Assembly: GCA_933207985.1 (NCBI GenBank)
Contig: OW240920.1
Location: forward strand, 132,175,210-132,239,209
Length of the DNA: 64,000 nt
Reading direction: 5' to 3'
From: Pelobates cultripes
Taxonomy: Eukaryota; Chordata; Amphibia; Anura; Pelobatidae
Shown: positions 1-10,967 of the stretch, one piece after another
Position numbering within the stretch: position 1 is the first letter of the stretch
Layout: each line of letters starts with the position of its first letter
Notes under the pieces: model-generated
Told to the model about the DNA's origin: nothing
Databases searched by the model: none
The model's input: only the letters and a program-made list of their open reading frames with translations
Made by a program: the position numbers and the translations under genes

Positions 1-2560
1 GCACCAGATAGCGCCGTCCCTGCAGTTGTGATCGCTCTGACAGCCTGTCTGAGTGAGCACTTGTGGCACAGGGACTCCTGACCCACCTCCCTGCACTTCC
101 GTGTTCAGTGTGAAGTTCATGGAACGGATCAGTGCTGCTGATCTTTTCCCTGAAAAATAAAATTAATTAAAGTAAACACCCCCCTCTACCGGTCCTAATA
201 AAAATGTACCCCTAGCCTGCCAGTTGATCACTATATAACCATGATTTATTTATTTATTTAACCCCATGAGGGTTAACTTTTTTTTTTTTTTTGGAAATCG
301 TATTTTATTGGATTTTCCATGGGTATTACATTAATGTCATAACAGAATTACAATAGTAATACAATAGTAAGACAATTGGTGATACAATTTGTGATACAAT
401 TTGCGGTACAATTTGTGAAACAATTTTTGATACACTTTCTATTTCAAGTTCAGTTTCATCCGCATATTGATTGCCTGGGTTGCGTTTGTACGTGCCTTCA
501 TCTACATAGTTCGTGGGATAATATAAGCGCAGTGTAACATTATGCTATAGACATTTACCCACATTTCCTGCTCCCTCTGTACAAACAGGGGGGTTACGTT
601 CATTGGTGTATTCACCTTATAAATAAGCTATCGTTAAGTTTCAGATCCATAGGTGAAGAACTTTTATTTTTTAACCATCAGGGGTTAAATTGATTTATTT
701 TTTTCAAATATCTTTACATTACATGTTTAGCTAGCTGGGGTGGAAGTTTGTGGGGAATTTTGTATTAGGTTAGCTAGGGGTTAACCTTAAAAAAAAAAAA
801 AGGTTTGAAACAAATGTTTTAATAACGTTTTGTTTTAAAGTTAAAAATACCCCCTCCCACCCTTACCCAGTCCTTATAAAAATAAACTTCTTCCCTGACA
901 GTTGATCACTGTCTACAGTGATTAAAATACAGATCACCGTTTTTTACTGTGATCTGATTTTTATTTTGTATTTATTTTGTTTACCCTGAGGGGGTAAATT
1001 TCATTATTTAAAATATCTTTACATTATATATTTAGCTAGCTTGTGTGGGTGAAAGTTAGTGTGGAATTGGGGAATTTGGTGTTAGTCTATTTGGCGGTTA
1101 ACAGTAAAAAGGTTTTAAAAAGTTTACAAAAGTAAAAAAAAAAACATTTAAAAAAGTTTTCATGTTTTAAAAAAGTAAAAACGTTTTAAAAGGTAAATAA
1201 AGTTTTAAAAAGTTTTTTTTTTAACTTTTAAAAAACCCATTCCTCATAAAAAATTTACTCCTTTCCTGCCAGTTGATCACTAGCTGGATGTTAACAGTTA
1301 AAAAGTTCTAAAAAGTAAAAAAAAAAAAAGTTTAAAAATGTAAATAAAGTTTTTGTTAAAAAAAGCTAATTAAAACTACACTTGGTACAAACGAGCAAAA
1401 AACTGATCCCACGCTAAGGTTCAAATATGCCTTTTGAAATATGCCTGCTAAAGTGCTCCAAAATGGAACACGGACCCATCAAAACCATCTATGAAAATTC
1501 ACACTTAAAAACTTGTAATTGTCACGTTTCTTTTACAGCACTGTAACTTCACAAAATAGTGTCTAGGTCATACATTGGGCATATTGTTTTACTCAGAAGA
1601 TGTAACTAAAGAGAATTTGGGGTATTTTATGGCAGTGGCACATATCAAGTGTAAGAAATACCCAGCAAAAATGCAACATGTATGTAAAAAAAAAAAAAAA
1701 AAAAGACATTTGTTTCCTCACCACAAACATTGACATAAATTGACATAAAAAATGGTGACAAGTTAACGCACAATATACCCCATATAAGATACCCTGGAGT
1801 GTCTGCTTTTTCAAATCGAAGCACTTTGCGTGGTTATTTGAACATTCAAACTGCTATAACGCCCCAGAATGAGACATAGGCCCATCAAATCCATCTATGA
1901 AAATTCTAACTATAGAAACTTAAATAGCCTTGTCTTTTATATGGCATTGTAGTTTCACAGAATAGTGACCAAGGCATACAATGGGGGTATTGTTGTACTC
2001 AGCAGATGTAGCCGAACACAATATGGGGTTTTGTACAGGAATAGGACACCCCAGCTTTACAAAATACACATTTAAAAAACCTTGGTATAAGTGTATATGA
2101 CAAAATACAGTAAAAAAAACACTATTTTACTCCAATGTTTAGCAAAGATTGGCGATGAAATGGCTATGTAAAAAGTGTAAAAATAACCTTAGGTAAATAG
2201 CCTATGATGTTTACTTTATATAAATATATACTTTTGTGTGGTAATTTTGTTTTCTGTGATGGCTACTAAACTTCTTAGACAGACATACCAACTTTTTAAA
2301 TTGTTTTACATTGAAATTTTATTTTAGTCCTTGTATTTTGTGACCTGTAACTTTCAAAATATGCTGAAATCCTATACATATTATGTATACTATGTAAACA
2401 AACAAAAAAACTATCACCACAATGTCGTAAGAATAGTGAATAACAAGCATATCTAATAAGAAATCAAACCAATTGGAACACTGATGAAGGAAAACGCCCA
2501 CAGAACCACCAATGGACTTGGGGATTATACCTATTTAAAGGAACTTACAGGTGTGAATTG
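1..2560. repeat. AT-rich interspersed repeat with internally duplicated modules
   Basis: No credible gene is present. A module containing CTGCCAGTTGATCACT or a close variant occurs near 215, 890 and 1265. A block with 'atctttacatta...tttagctagct' occurs near 707 and again near 1013. A further block of about 400 bases, recognised by 'cccatcaaa.ccatctatgaaaatt', occurs near 1475 and again near 1885. Alternating GTGATC words and the duplicated-block layout resemble the non-coding parts of the piggyBac element at 44.7-50.1 kb, so a diverged relative of that element is possible. No TTAA-flanked inverted ends were found here, so the family is not assigned. Short open frames inside contain poly-F or poly-K runs and are not taken as genes. 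Confidence 0.4.
278..660 (-). mobile_element. possible 5'-truncated retroposon with poly(A) tail (minus strand)
   Basis: A run of about 17 T begins near 280 and is followed by 'ggaaatcgtattttattgg', which on the minus strand reads as a 3' end with AATAAAATACG just before a poly(A) tail. The segment interrupts the duplicated modules around it. The word 'ggttaa' lies near both edges and could be part of a target duplication, but no exact duplication was resolved. The LINE or SINE family is not identified. Confidence 0.25.
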
Positions 2561-2603
2561 CTAGGTTGCTTTGTTCAATATTTGTCATTTGTTTTGATTT
2601 TAA

Positions 2604-2647
2604 GGTCCCTGAGGAAGTCCCAAGTTTGGGACAAAATGCGTAGGACC
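2604..2647 (+). ncRNA. hammerhead-ribozyme-like motif, candidate
   Basis: GGTCC (2604-2608) is followed by CTGAGGA (2609-2615; canonical core CUGANGA), a perfect hairpin AGTCCCAAGTTTGGGAC (2616-2632; stem GTCCC/GGGAC), AAAA (canonical GAAA) and TGCGTA, then GGACC (2643-2647), which pairs with the first five bases. The order stem I, core, stem II, core, tiny stem III, cleavage site, stem I is that of the minimal type I hammerheads known from Penelope-like elements. The second core has A in place of G, so catalytic activity is doubtful. An AATAAA signal follows at about 2697. Confidence 0.35.
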
Positions 2648-3244
2648 ACTATTGTTTTTATAGCAACATATGGGTGTCAATTCACCTTTTTATTTACAAT
2701 AAAGCTGCAAACTTTTTCAATTTACCATCTGGAGTTCTGATTTTACAATGACATTTACAGACCAAGAAGAGAGATTCATAGCCCCCATGAACATTGGGGG
2801 AGGCACCCTTTGAGCGCATTGAACTCCTTCATCTTGTTAGTGTATTTATTTACAGTGCAGATTCCTTATTTAAAATTGTATTACACTATGTTTTGTCTAT
2901 GTTCTTTGTATATTTTGTAAACTTAGACACAATTTATTTTGAATAACTTTTAATAAGCAAGACATTGTGCACATCTTAATATTGCCAAAACTGTGAAAAA
3001 CAATATTGCGATGTTCGGTCCGCCCCCTATTCTTTATCATTGAGTAAACTTTGACCCTGTACCTCACAGTCAGCAGACACATTCCAGCCAATCAGCAGCA
3101 CACCCTCCCTAGCAGACCCTCCCACCTACTGGACAGCATCCATTTTGGATTCATTCGGAAGCTGCAACCATTTTTTTTTTTCAAATTTTTTTATTTTTTT
3201 ATTTTTTTATTTTTTTCTTCTTCAGTGCATATAAATGTTACAAG

Positions 3245-3992
3245 CAGATATTCCCCCAGACACTCTGTATTACTGCAGATACTCCCCCCAGAGACTCTGT
3301 GTAACTGCAGATACTCCCTCCAGACACCCTGTGTTACTGCAGATACTCCCTCCAGACACTCTGTGTTACTGCAGATACTCCTTCCAGACACCCTGTGTTA
3401 CTGCAGATACTCCCTCCAGACACCCTGTGTTACTGCAGATACTCCCTCCAGACACTCTGTGTTACTGCAGATACTCCCCCCAGACACTCTGTTACTGCAG
3501 ATACTCCCTCCAGACACTCTGTTGCTGCAAATACTCCCTCCAGACACTCTGTGTTACTGCAGATACTCCCCCCAGACACTCTGTGTTACTGCAGATACTC
3601 CCTCCAGACACCCTGTGTTACTGCAGATACTCCCCCCAGATACTCTGTGTTACTGCAGATACTCCCTCCAGATACTCTGTGTTACTGCAGATACTCCCTC
3701 CAGACACCCTGTGTTACTGCAGATACTCCCTCCAGACACCCTGTGTTACTGCAGATACTCCCTCCAGACACTCTGTGTTACTGCAGATACTCCCCCCAGA
3801 CACTCTGTGTTACTGCAGATACTCCCTCCAGATACCCTGTGTTACTGCAGATACTCCCTCCAGACACTCTGTGTTACTGCAGATACTCCCTCCAGACACC
3901 CTGTGTTACTGCAGATACTCCCTCCAGACGCCCTGTGTTACTGCAGATACTCCCTCCAGACACCCTGTGTTACTGCAGATACTCCCCCCAGA
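3245..3992 (+). repeat. 32-bp minisatellite, about 23 copies
   Basis: The unit reads CTGCAGATACTCCCTCCAGA followed by 'caccctgtgtta', 32 bases, with C/T variants (caccc/cactc, ccctcc/cccccc) and two shortened copies near 3481-3530. Because 32 is not a multiple of three, each strand frame rotates through all three phases; the unit happens to contain no stop in any plus-strand phase, so three overlapping frames of 212-315 codons are open at once. These frames are artefacts of the repeat and not coding evidence. The array lies inside the hAT copy just after its left-end sequence. Confidence 0.9.
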
Positions 3993-4354
3993 CACTGACA
4001 CAGAGCAGAATAGGGACTGTTCCCCCTACATAGGGTCACTTGGCAGATATGGATTGACACCTATCCTAAGGATCCCTGATACACACTGACACAGAGCAGA
4101 ATAGGGACTGTTCCCCCTACATAGGGTCACTTGGCACATATGGATTGACACCAATCCTAAGGATCCCTGATACACACTGACACAGAGCAGAATAGGGACT
4201 GTTCCCCCTACATAGGGTCACTTGGCAGATATGGATTGACACCTATCCTAAGGATCCCTGATACACACTGACACAGAGCAGAATAGGGACTGTTCCCCCT
4301 ACATAGGGTCACTTGGCAGATATGGATTGACACCTATCCTAAGGATCCCTTATA
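3991..4354 (+). repeat. 91-bp tandem repeat, about four copies
   Basis: Units begin ACACACTGACACAGAGCAGA and end 'ctaaggatccctgat'; unit starts at 4081, 4172 and 4263 give a period of 91. The reverse complement of the same unit occurs about nine times at 37,440-38,215 in the other hAT copy and once at 6655-6720 here. The array is the outermost layer of the inverted repeat centred near 5343. Confidence 0.85.
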
Positions 4355-6650
4355 CACACTGGGGGGGACCTACTGTCCTCCCCCTGCCCCCACCCCTGCA
4401 CGGTGGGTGGGGCTATCAAAATAATGAGAGGGGACCTACTGTCCTCCCCCCGGCCCCCACCCCTGCACGGTGGGTGGGGGCCATCAAAATAATGAGGGGG
4501 GGGGACCTACTGTCCTCCCCCCACCCCCACCCCTGCACGGTGGGTGGGGGCCATCAAAATAATGAGGGGGGGGCTCCTGTCCTCCCCCCGCCCCCACCCC
4601 TGCACTGTGGGTGGGGGCCATCAAAATAATGAGGGGGGGGACCTACTGTCCTCCCCCCCGGCCCCCACCCCTGCGCAGTGGGTGGGGGCCATAAATCACA
4701 ATGGGGGGAGGACCTACTGTCCTCCCCCCGCCCCCACCCCTGCGCGGTGGGTGGGGGCCATAAAAAAAAAAATAAGAGGGGGGACCTACTGTCCTCCCCC
4801 CCTGGCCCCCACCCCTGAGCGGTGGGTGGGGGCCCTAAAAAAAAACAATAAGGGGGGGGAACCTACTGTAGCCCCCACCCCTGAGTGGTGGGTGGGGGCC
4901 CTAAATAAAAATCCCCAATCAAAGGTGACTAGGGGTCCCCAAGCCCCTAGTCACCTACCCCTCAACCCCAAAAGAAGTTACCCCCTACCTACCCCCCTCA
5001 CCCTAAAAAATAGTGAGGGGGAAATAAAATAACTAACCTGTAATGAAAAATTCAACTTACCATTTGACGTCTTCTTTTTTCTAAAATCTTCTTTTTTCAG
5101 CCCCAAAAAAGGCCAAATAAAAAGCCATAAGAACCGACGCAATTTAAAAAAAAAAAAACGAGCGCAAAAAAAAAGAATCCATCTTCACCCATGGAGGGCT
5201 CCGCGCAGACTGAGCTCTGCAGGGCGGGGGAAGGCTTATAAAGCCTTGCCATGCCCTGCAATTAGGCTAAGAACACTCTGATTGGCTGGTTTAAGCCATT
5301 CAGAGTGCTCTTTGTCATTTTACACAGCGTGGGAAAATTCTAAAGAACTTTCCCACGCTGTGTAAAATGACACAGAGCACTCTGATTGGTTAGATTCCAA
5401 GCCCACCAATCAGAGTACTCTTTGTCACCCTCCATGGGTGAAGATGGATTATTTTTTTTGCGTTCGTTTTTTTTTTTTTTTTTTAATTGTGTCGGTTCTT
5501 ATGGCTTTTTATTTGGCCTTTTTGGGGGCTAAAAAAGAAGATTTTAGAAAAAAGAAGACGTCAAATGGTAAGTTGAATTTTTCTTTACAGGCTAGTTATT
5601 TTATTCCCCCTTCACTATTTTTTAGGGTTAGGAGGGTAGGTAGGGGGTAACTTTTTTGGGGTGTGGGTGGGTGACTAGGGGCTTGGGGACCCCTAGTCAC
5701 CTTTGATTGGGGGGGGGGATTTTTATTTAGGGCCCCCACTCACCACTCAGGGGTGGGGGCTGGGGGGGGATAGTAGGTCCCCCCCTTATTGTTTTTTTTT
5801 AGGGCCCCCACCCACCGCGCAGGGGTGGGGGCCAGGGGGGAGGACAGTAGGTCCCCCCCTCATTATTTTGATGGCCCCCACCCACCGTGCAGGGGTGAGG
5901 GCGGGGGGAGGACAGTAGGTCCTCCCCCCATTGTGATTTATGGCCCCCACCCACTACGCAGGGGAGGGGGCCGGGGGGGAGGACAGTAGGTCCCCCCCCT
6001 CATTATTTTGATGGCCCCCACCCACCGTGCAGGGGTGGGGGCGGGGGGAGGACAGTAGGTCCCCCCCCTCAATATTTTGATGGCCCCCACCCACCGTGCA
6101 GGGGTGGGGGCGGGGGAGGACAGTAGGTCCTCAGTAGGCCCTCCCCCCATTGAGATTTATGGCCCCCACCCACCGCGCAGGGGTGGGGGCCGGGGGGGAG
6201 GACAGTAGGTCCCCCCCCTTATTATTTTGATGGCCCCCACCCACCGTGCAGGGGTGGGGGCGGGTGAAGGACAGTAGGTCCCCCTCCTCATTATTTTGAT
6301 GGCCCCCACCCACCGTGCAGGGGTTGGGGGCGGGGGGAGGACAGTAGGTCCTCCCCCCATTGTGATTTATGGCCCCCACCCACCGCGCAGGGATGGGGGC
6401 AGGGGGGAGGACAGTAGGTCACCCCCCTCATTATTTTGATGGCCCCCACCCACCGTGCAGGGGTGTGGGCGGGAGGAGGACAGTAGGTCCTCCCCCCATT
6501 GTTATTTATGGCCCCCACCCACCATGCAGGGGTGGAGGCCGGGGGAGGACAGTAGGTCCCCCCCTCATTATTTTGATGGCCCCCACCCACCGTGCAGGGG
6601 TGGGGGCGGGGGGAGGACAGTAGGTCCTCAGTAGGTCCTCCCCCCATTGA
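4355..6650. repeat. giant GC-rich inverted repeat with roughly 70-bp satellite arms
   Basis: The left arm carries about eight units of a roughly 70-base repeat (cctactgtcctccccc, then cccccacccctgc.c.gtgggtggggg, then a.aat). The right arm carries about thirteen units in the opposite orientation (5735-6650). Between them, 4916-5200 and 5430-5735 are also inverted copies of each other: for example CTAGGGGTCCCCAAGCCCCT on the left answers 'aggggcttggggacccctag' on the right, and both contain 'catttgacgtcttc' or its complement. The centre is at about 5343. Open frames here repeat PAPTPARWVGAIK-type peptides out of the satellite and are spurious. Confidence 0.88.
5313..5372. repeat. central palindrome of the hAT-borne inverted repeat
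   Basis: CATTTTACACAGCGTGGGAA on the left and 'ttcccacgctgtgtaaaatg' on the right are exact inverted copies, separated by about 14 bases including 'ttctaaagaa'. Flanking copies of 'cagagtgctcttt' and 'cactctgattgg' on both sides extend the fold with interruptions. Confidence 0.88.
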
Positions 6651-7049
6651 GATATATGTGTATCAGGGTCTCTGAGGACAGGTGTCAATCCATATGTCAA
6701 GGTGTCAATATGTCATATGTCAGGTGTCAATCCATATCCATTGTGATTTAGGAATGTTAGGTGATTTATGCCCTTTATGGATTAAGACCAGACTCTGCAT
6801 CAACTGTGTAATTTTCCATGGGAGTTTTGCCATGGATCCCCCTCCGGCATGCTACAGTCCAGGTGTTAGTCCCCTTGAAACAACTTTTCCATCACTATTG
6901 TGGCCAGAAAGAGTCCCTGTGTGTTTTAAAATTCGCCTGCCCATTGAAGTCTATGGCGGTTCGCCGGTTCGCGAACATTTGCGGAAGTTCGCGTTCGCCA
7001 TTTGCGAACCGAAAATTTTGTGTTCGCGACATCACTACCTCCACACTGA

Positions 7050-8585
7050 GGTTAAAGTTACAATTCAAAATACATAAACTGCCGATCACACACAGGCATT
7101 TGTAGGTAGCCCATAAGCTACACAAACATGCTATACAGAGTCTCTTCACTTAAAATAAGAGTCTCTTGCAGGTCAATCCACCGACCCCATACTAGGCCAT
7201 TAATTGCCTTATCTATGCCGTCTGTACTCTCCGGCACCGTGTATATAGTTCAAACTGTTATACTGTTTATAATGTTTATGTCTATGTATGTCAATATTGT
7301 ACCACTAGTGTCGCCTCCTAAAATATCCTACTACTTATATGTAGGGCTCTACCCACACGTACCATCCAAGGTGTGTGTAATTAAGGCCCACGACACCTTC
7401 CCCCCCAAGGCCGTCTACGTTATCTTGGATAAAAGTAAACCAAACCAAATGACACCATGGTCATACCTACAAAATCCCATAACACAACATATAGGGTACA
7501 ACAAGATACCTACCTTCAAAACGGATAGGAAATGGAGAAATAAGACAAAAACCCTCATACCCTGTGTAGCAAATTTTCCTAAAACTGTAAAATGACCCTC
7601 ACAATTATATCACTAAATACAAAAGGCCTGAACACACCCCACAAACGGCGAGTAGCGTTAGCGGAGGCTAAGAAATCCAAAGCCCAAGTTGCTTTCTACC
7701 AAGAAACACTTCAAATGGGGTAACAGACCTAAATTTAATTCCATCCTTTACCCCCATGACTTTCATTCATGCTATAAATCGAAAAACCGAGGGGTATCTA
7801 CTCTAATTAGCAAGGATGCATCCTTCACATTGGTAAAAAAAATTGGAGACAAACATGGCAGATATTTACTTATTCAATGTTATATCAATAACAACTCTTA
7901 CACGCTGGTAAACATCTATGGACCAAATGACAACCAACATGAGTTTATAGTTAAAATATTTGGCTTACTTTAACTATATTGTTTTGGGGATGTCATAATA
8001 GGAGAGGACACCAACTTCCTGTTAAATGCCTCCACGGATACATCCGCACACCGTCCAGACCATACGAAAACAACTAAACAATCAACAGCCCTCACCTCTA
8101 TGATTGCACACACCATCCTCAACGCAGACTGCGTTATACAAAACTCATACACGACATCACAGACCACACTCACAAAAATAAACTACAACCCTCAAAAGAC
8201 ACACATATACAATTAACCGCACTACAGAAAGACCTCCAACACCTAGAACTGGAAAAAACTACCTACCTATTGCAGAGATACAAACATAAGTTCTTTGCCA
8301 ATGGGAACTATCGCACATGCACAAGTCGCAGACCAGAAGACTAATCTTAGCCCTAGATGCCGAAAAGGCCTTTGATAGGGTCAATTGGGAATATATGCAA
8401 CAAGTCCTCCGCAAATTCGGATTTACAGAAGGCCTCATTACAGGCATTATGGCCCTTTACAATGACCCACAAGCGAAAGTATCCAATTCAGGCTACCCCC
8501 CTATCACCACTACTTTTTATCTTATCCCTACAACCTTAAGCATCCAAAATTAGACACCATGACTCAATCACAGGCATACCCATAA
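7050..8585 (+). pseudogene. L1 (Tx1-like) LINE remnant, ORF2 with large deletion
   Basis: The start of ORF2 is at 7592, with a first peptide containing SLNTKGLNTPHKRR, the conserved N-terminus of L1 apurinic endonuclease. A one- or two-base loss near 7708 shifts the frame at QET; the next frame (to 7973) continues KHFKWGNRP and NIYGPNDNQ. A further frame holds VIIGEDTN (endonuclease aspartate motif). About 700 codons are then missing, and 8317-8470 encodes LALDAEKAFDRVNWEYM, the reverse transcriptase motif A region. The rest of the RT and the C-terminal domain are absent. The 7050-7590 stretch resembles the inter-ORF spacer of the fuller L1 at 24.6-25.07 kb ('gtatatagttca..ctgttat'). The copy cannot encode an active protein. 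Confidence 0.85.
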
Positions 8586-9500
8586 AACAAAACATGTTGT
8601 GTTTTTTATGATTTTGTTAAAATAAAAGTATTTTTAGACTACCTATCAGCTCATGGTTAGTCCTCTTACATTTATTTGTTGCTGTTTTATCCTGGCTGAT
8701 TTTTTATTATTCTTAAGATCCAGTACTACTAAAGAAATCCTAGGTGGGGATTATTCCACTCACGCCTGATCCATAGAGCAGTGTGGCTGCTCTATACACT
8801 TTAAGTACGTTTCATTTTATTTTCCACTTCTATTTTATCTACTGAGAACACTATGGGCCCTCTTTTGTGATTTTATTTTTCATAAGACCTGCACTGCAAA
8901 TATCGCTAGAAGGATATCCTACATGTGGGGAGTTTAAATACCACTGTATGCTGTTTTTACTCAGAGCTGGTGATAGCTCACTCAATTGTAAGTTGGCACT
9001 CTTAGGACCTTAGTGTTTGTTTGTAGTTGTAGGTGACATACGTTATTGCACCATTGGGTTTTTCCGTTATTTTTATGTATTTTATATGCTGACGTGTATC
9101 TGACGCTGCAAGAAGTATTGAAGAAACACCTCCTATTGTCCAGCTATATCCTACATGTGGGGAGTTTCAAATACCACTGTATGCCATTTTACCTAGAGCT
9201 GGGCATAGCTCTTTATATTGTGAGTTGGTATTTCTCTATTTCTATGTTGTCCATGACACCATTTCCAAACGGTTTTGCACTATTGGTCCCTTCTTGTTTC
9301 TGCTTTTGTATTTCATATTAACTACTGAGGGCCCAAAGCAAGAACAAAAGAATACCTATCCATGTCCACACAGCATTTTCAGGGACTTTTGCACTTCCCT
9401 TTTCTGTGTATATTATTTTTTCTTGTTCTACTAAGCGCACCCTGTATTTGCTGTTTCCTTTTTTCCCCACTTATGAGGCTGCATAGCCCCAGACCGGTCA
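8586..9500 (+). repeat. unclassified non-coding repeat with duplicated module
   Basis: No coding region is supported. A module of about 86 bases starting ATATCCTACATGTGGGGAGT occurs at 8914-9000 and, diverged, at 9147-9232, each followed by a 'gagctgg...agctc' and a 'gtgagttgg' or 'gtaagttgg' word. The composition resembles terminal sequences of Penelope-like elements in frogs, but this is an impression, not a match. Frames of 69-91 codons here are hydrophobic and T-rich from low complexity. Confidence 0.35.
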
Positions 9501-9504
9501 TAGA

Positions 9505-9850
9505 GCCCATGATAATCCCTGTCCACTGCCAAAAGTGCCTTAAATGGGGACATGGGCATCAGAACTGGATTTGGAGCAATGGAAGAAGATTGCATAGTCT
9601 AAAGAATCACGTTTTATTTTAGATCAGGAGGATGCCGGGGCCATGTGCATTGTTTACCTGGGGAAGAGATGGCAGCAGGATGCAACATGTTATGCTCTGG
9701 GCATGTTCTGCTTGGAAACCTTGGGTCCTGGCAGTCATGTAGATGTTACATTGACACATACCACTTACCTAAAGATCGCATACATCCCTTCATGGCAATG
9801 GTGTTTCTTGCTGGCAGTAACTTCTTTCAGCATGAAAATGCACCCTGACA
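9505..9850 (+). pseudogene. Tc1/mariner transposase fossil
   Basis: The segment keeps the order of a Tc1-type catalytic domain at DNA level: 'catcagaactgga..tggagcaatggaagaag' then 'gaatcacgttttattttagatca', 'tttacctggggaaga', 'gatgctctgggcatgttctg' and 'cttcatggcaatggtgtttc...cagcatgaaaatgc'. In translation these correspond to the WS.ES.F, LWGMF and DNAP-type blocks of Tc1 elements (recalled from the family), with the terminal aspartate-bearing QQDNAP reduced to QHENAP. Several frameshifts separate the blocks. Terminal inverted repeats were not found; it is an internal fragment. Confidence 0.6.
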
Positions 9851-10013
9851 CAGTACAATTTTTTCAGGAATGTTTAAGGGAACTTGACAAAGAGTTCAAG
9901 GTGTTGAGGACAAAGATTTCACAGCTGTGAGGACAGGATATTGAAAACAGATGAACTGACAATATTGATGATGGACACAGGTATATTAAGGACGAATATT
10001 TTTCGGAAATATC

Positions 10014-10053
10014 AGCACTGGAAGAAGACGATCTTTGCCGAAACGCGCCTGCT
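10014..10053 (+). ncRNA. degenerate hammerhead-like motif, candidate
   Basis: AGCA (10014-10017) is followed by CTGGAAGA (degenerate CUGANGA), an imperfect hairpin, CGAAACGCGCC (10039-10049) and TGCT, which pairs with AGCA. The GAAAC core is intact, the first core has an extra base, and the expected GUH before cleavage is GCC, so it is unlikely to be active. It is listed because the same architecture recurs at three other places in the window. Confidence 0.25.
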
Positions 10054-10142
10054 AACAGCACCTTTACTATTTTACTTTTGGGTAACTAAAAGGTGGTTAG
10101 TGATACCTATTGAGAAGCTTCATTACCACTATATATATATAT

Positions 10143-10967
10143 TGTGATCCTTGTTTGCAGGTAGCACGGTCCTCTAGGGTAAACAACAGGCACAGTCCTT
10201 GTAATTGCATATACTCCAGGCACTTTATTTGCAAATCCACACAGGAGACAGCAGCAAATGAAAATATAACAGGTTTCCCCTTTAAACAAATACCTAGTTT
10301 GTCTGAGCACTGACTCACTTCAGGTTCCCTATCTCTCAGGGGTTAAACTAAACAAAACAATATTGGTTTCACCAACCTAGAGTCTTTGTCCACTCTCAGC
10401 ACTCCAAGCCAGCCTTGCCCTGACTGCTTTCCTTTCTGCATTCCCAGTGCTCCAAGCCAGCCTTGACTGCTTCCTCCTGCACTCCCAGTGCTCCAAGCCA
10501 GCCTTGACTGCTTCCTTTCTGCACTCAAAGTGCTCCAAGCCAGCCTTGACTGCTTCCTTCTGCACTCCTAGTGCTCCAAGCCAGCCTTGACTGCTTCCCT
10601 TTCTGCACTCCAAGTGCCTAGTCTCCTTGACGCTCTCTGGAGAGAACAGCCTCTCTCTCCTACCTGCTTCCTTGGAGGAAGCCAGCAATCCCCCTTTTAC
10701 CTGCCTAGCAGGGAGGGGTTTATTCCCACTGCAACAGCTAATTAACTGCAGCTGAGCAGTGGGTTGGAGACGGTCCAAAAAACCCTGGTCTGGATCTATG
10801 TCTCCCAAGAAAACCACTAAACTGTGGAGTGGAGCATTGGCCCACCCTTCTCTCCAAATGCTCCACCCCAGGGGCCCATAACTAAACAAAGCTTTGTGTT
10901 GTGCAACAAACAAACTACATATACTCCCCCTGGGGTTAAATGGCTTCTCTGCCTTCACTTTATCACA
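10143..10967 (-). mobile_element. solo LTR, 825 bp, 4-bp target duplication
   Basis: The segment starts TGTGATCC and ends TTATCACA, giving TG...CA ends with a short inverted repeat. The flanks are ATAT at 10139-10142 and 10968-10971; since both sit in TA-rich sequence the duplication is weak evidence by itself. On the minus strand it contains an AATAAAGTGCC poly(A) signal near its 3' part. A related LTR at 35,508-36,029 shares 'gcccaccct.ctct', 'ctccaccccaggg.ccc' and 'ctctagggtaa' and also has a 4-bp duplication. No internal retroelement genes accompany it, so it is a solo LTR left after recombination. Confidence 0.65.
10397..10620 (-). repeat. roughly 43-bp tandem repeat inside the solo LTR, five copies
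   Basis: GTGCTCCAAGCCAGCCTTGA recurs about every 40-45 bases, joined by 'ctgcttcctttctgcactcc' variants. The minus-strand frame reads a repeating peptide containing VKAGLEH, which is a by-product of the repeat. Confidence 0.8.

Larger units (their letters stand above)
3001..7037 (+). mobile_element. non-autonomous hAT copy, left end truncated
   Basis: The right end (about 6660-7037) matches the right end of the complete hAT at 30.22-38.54 kb: one 91-bp repeat, 'caggtgtcaatccatatcc', an AT/GC-mixed block, then a region rich in gttcgc/gcgaac words ending in ACATCACTA at 7037. The left part (3001-3170) matches the complete element from about 30,305 onward, but the first 85 or so bases, including TAGTGATGT, are missing, so there is no target duplication to read. 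The interior holds no transposase. It consists of a 32-bp minisatellite, 91-bp repeats and a large GC-rich inverted repeat. It would have to be mobilised, if at all, by a transposase in trans. Confidence 0.75.

Noticed and set aside
3245..3992. Regularly spaced repeats resembling a CRISPR array
   Set aside because: Repeats are contiguous with no unique spacers, and the genome is eukaryotic.
3051..4089. Three overlapping frames of 212-315 codons suggesting a repetitive protein
   Set aside because: They arise from the 32-bp minisatellite, whose period rotates the frame; all three phases are equally open and none has a sensible start or domain.
4327..6700. Proline- and glycine-rich frames (PAPTPARWVGAIK type) on both strands
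   Set aside because: They read through the GC-rich satellite arms of the inverted repeat; the same peptide appears in opposite orientation on the other arm.
7128..7595. 155-codon frame upstream of the first L1 ORF2
   Set aside because: It lies in the L1 inter-ORF spacer, is rich in hydrophobic low-complexity residues and has no counterpart in the fuller L1 copy.
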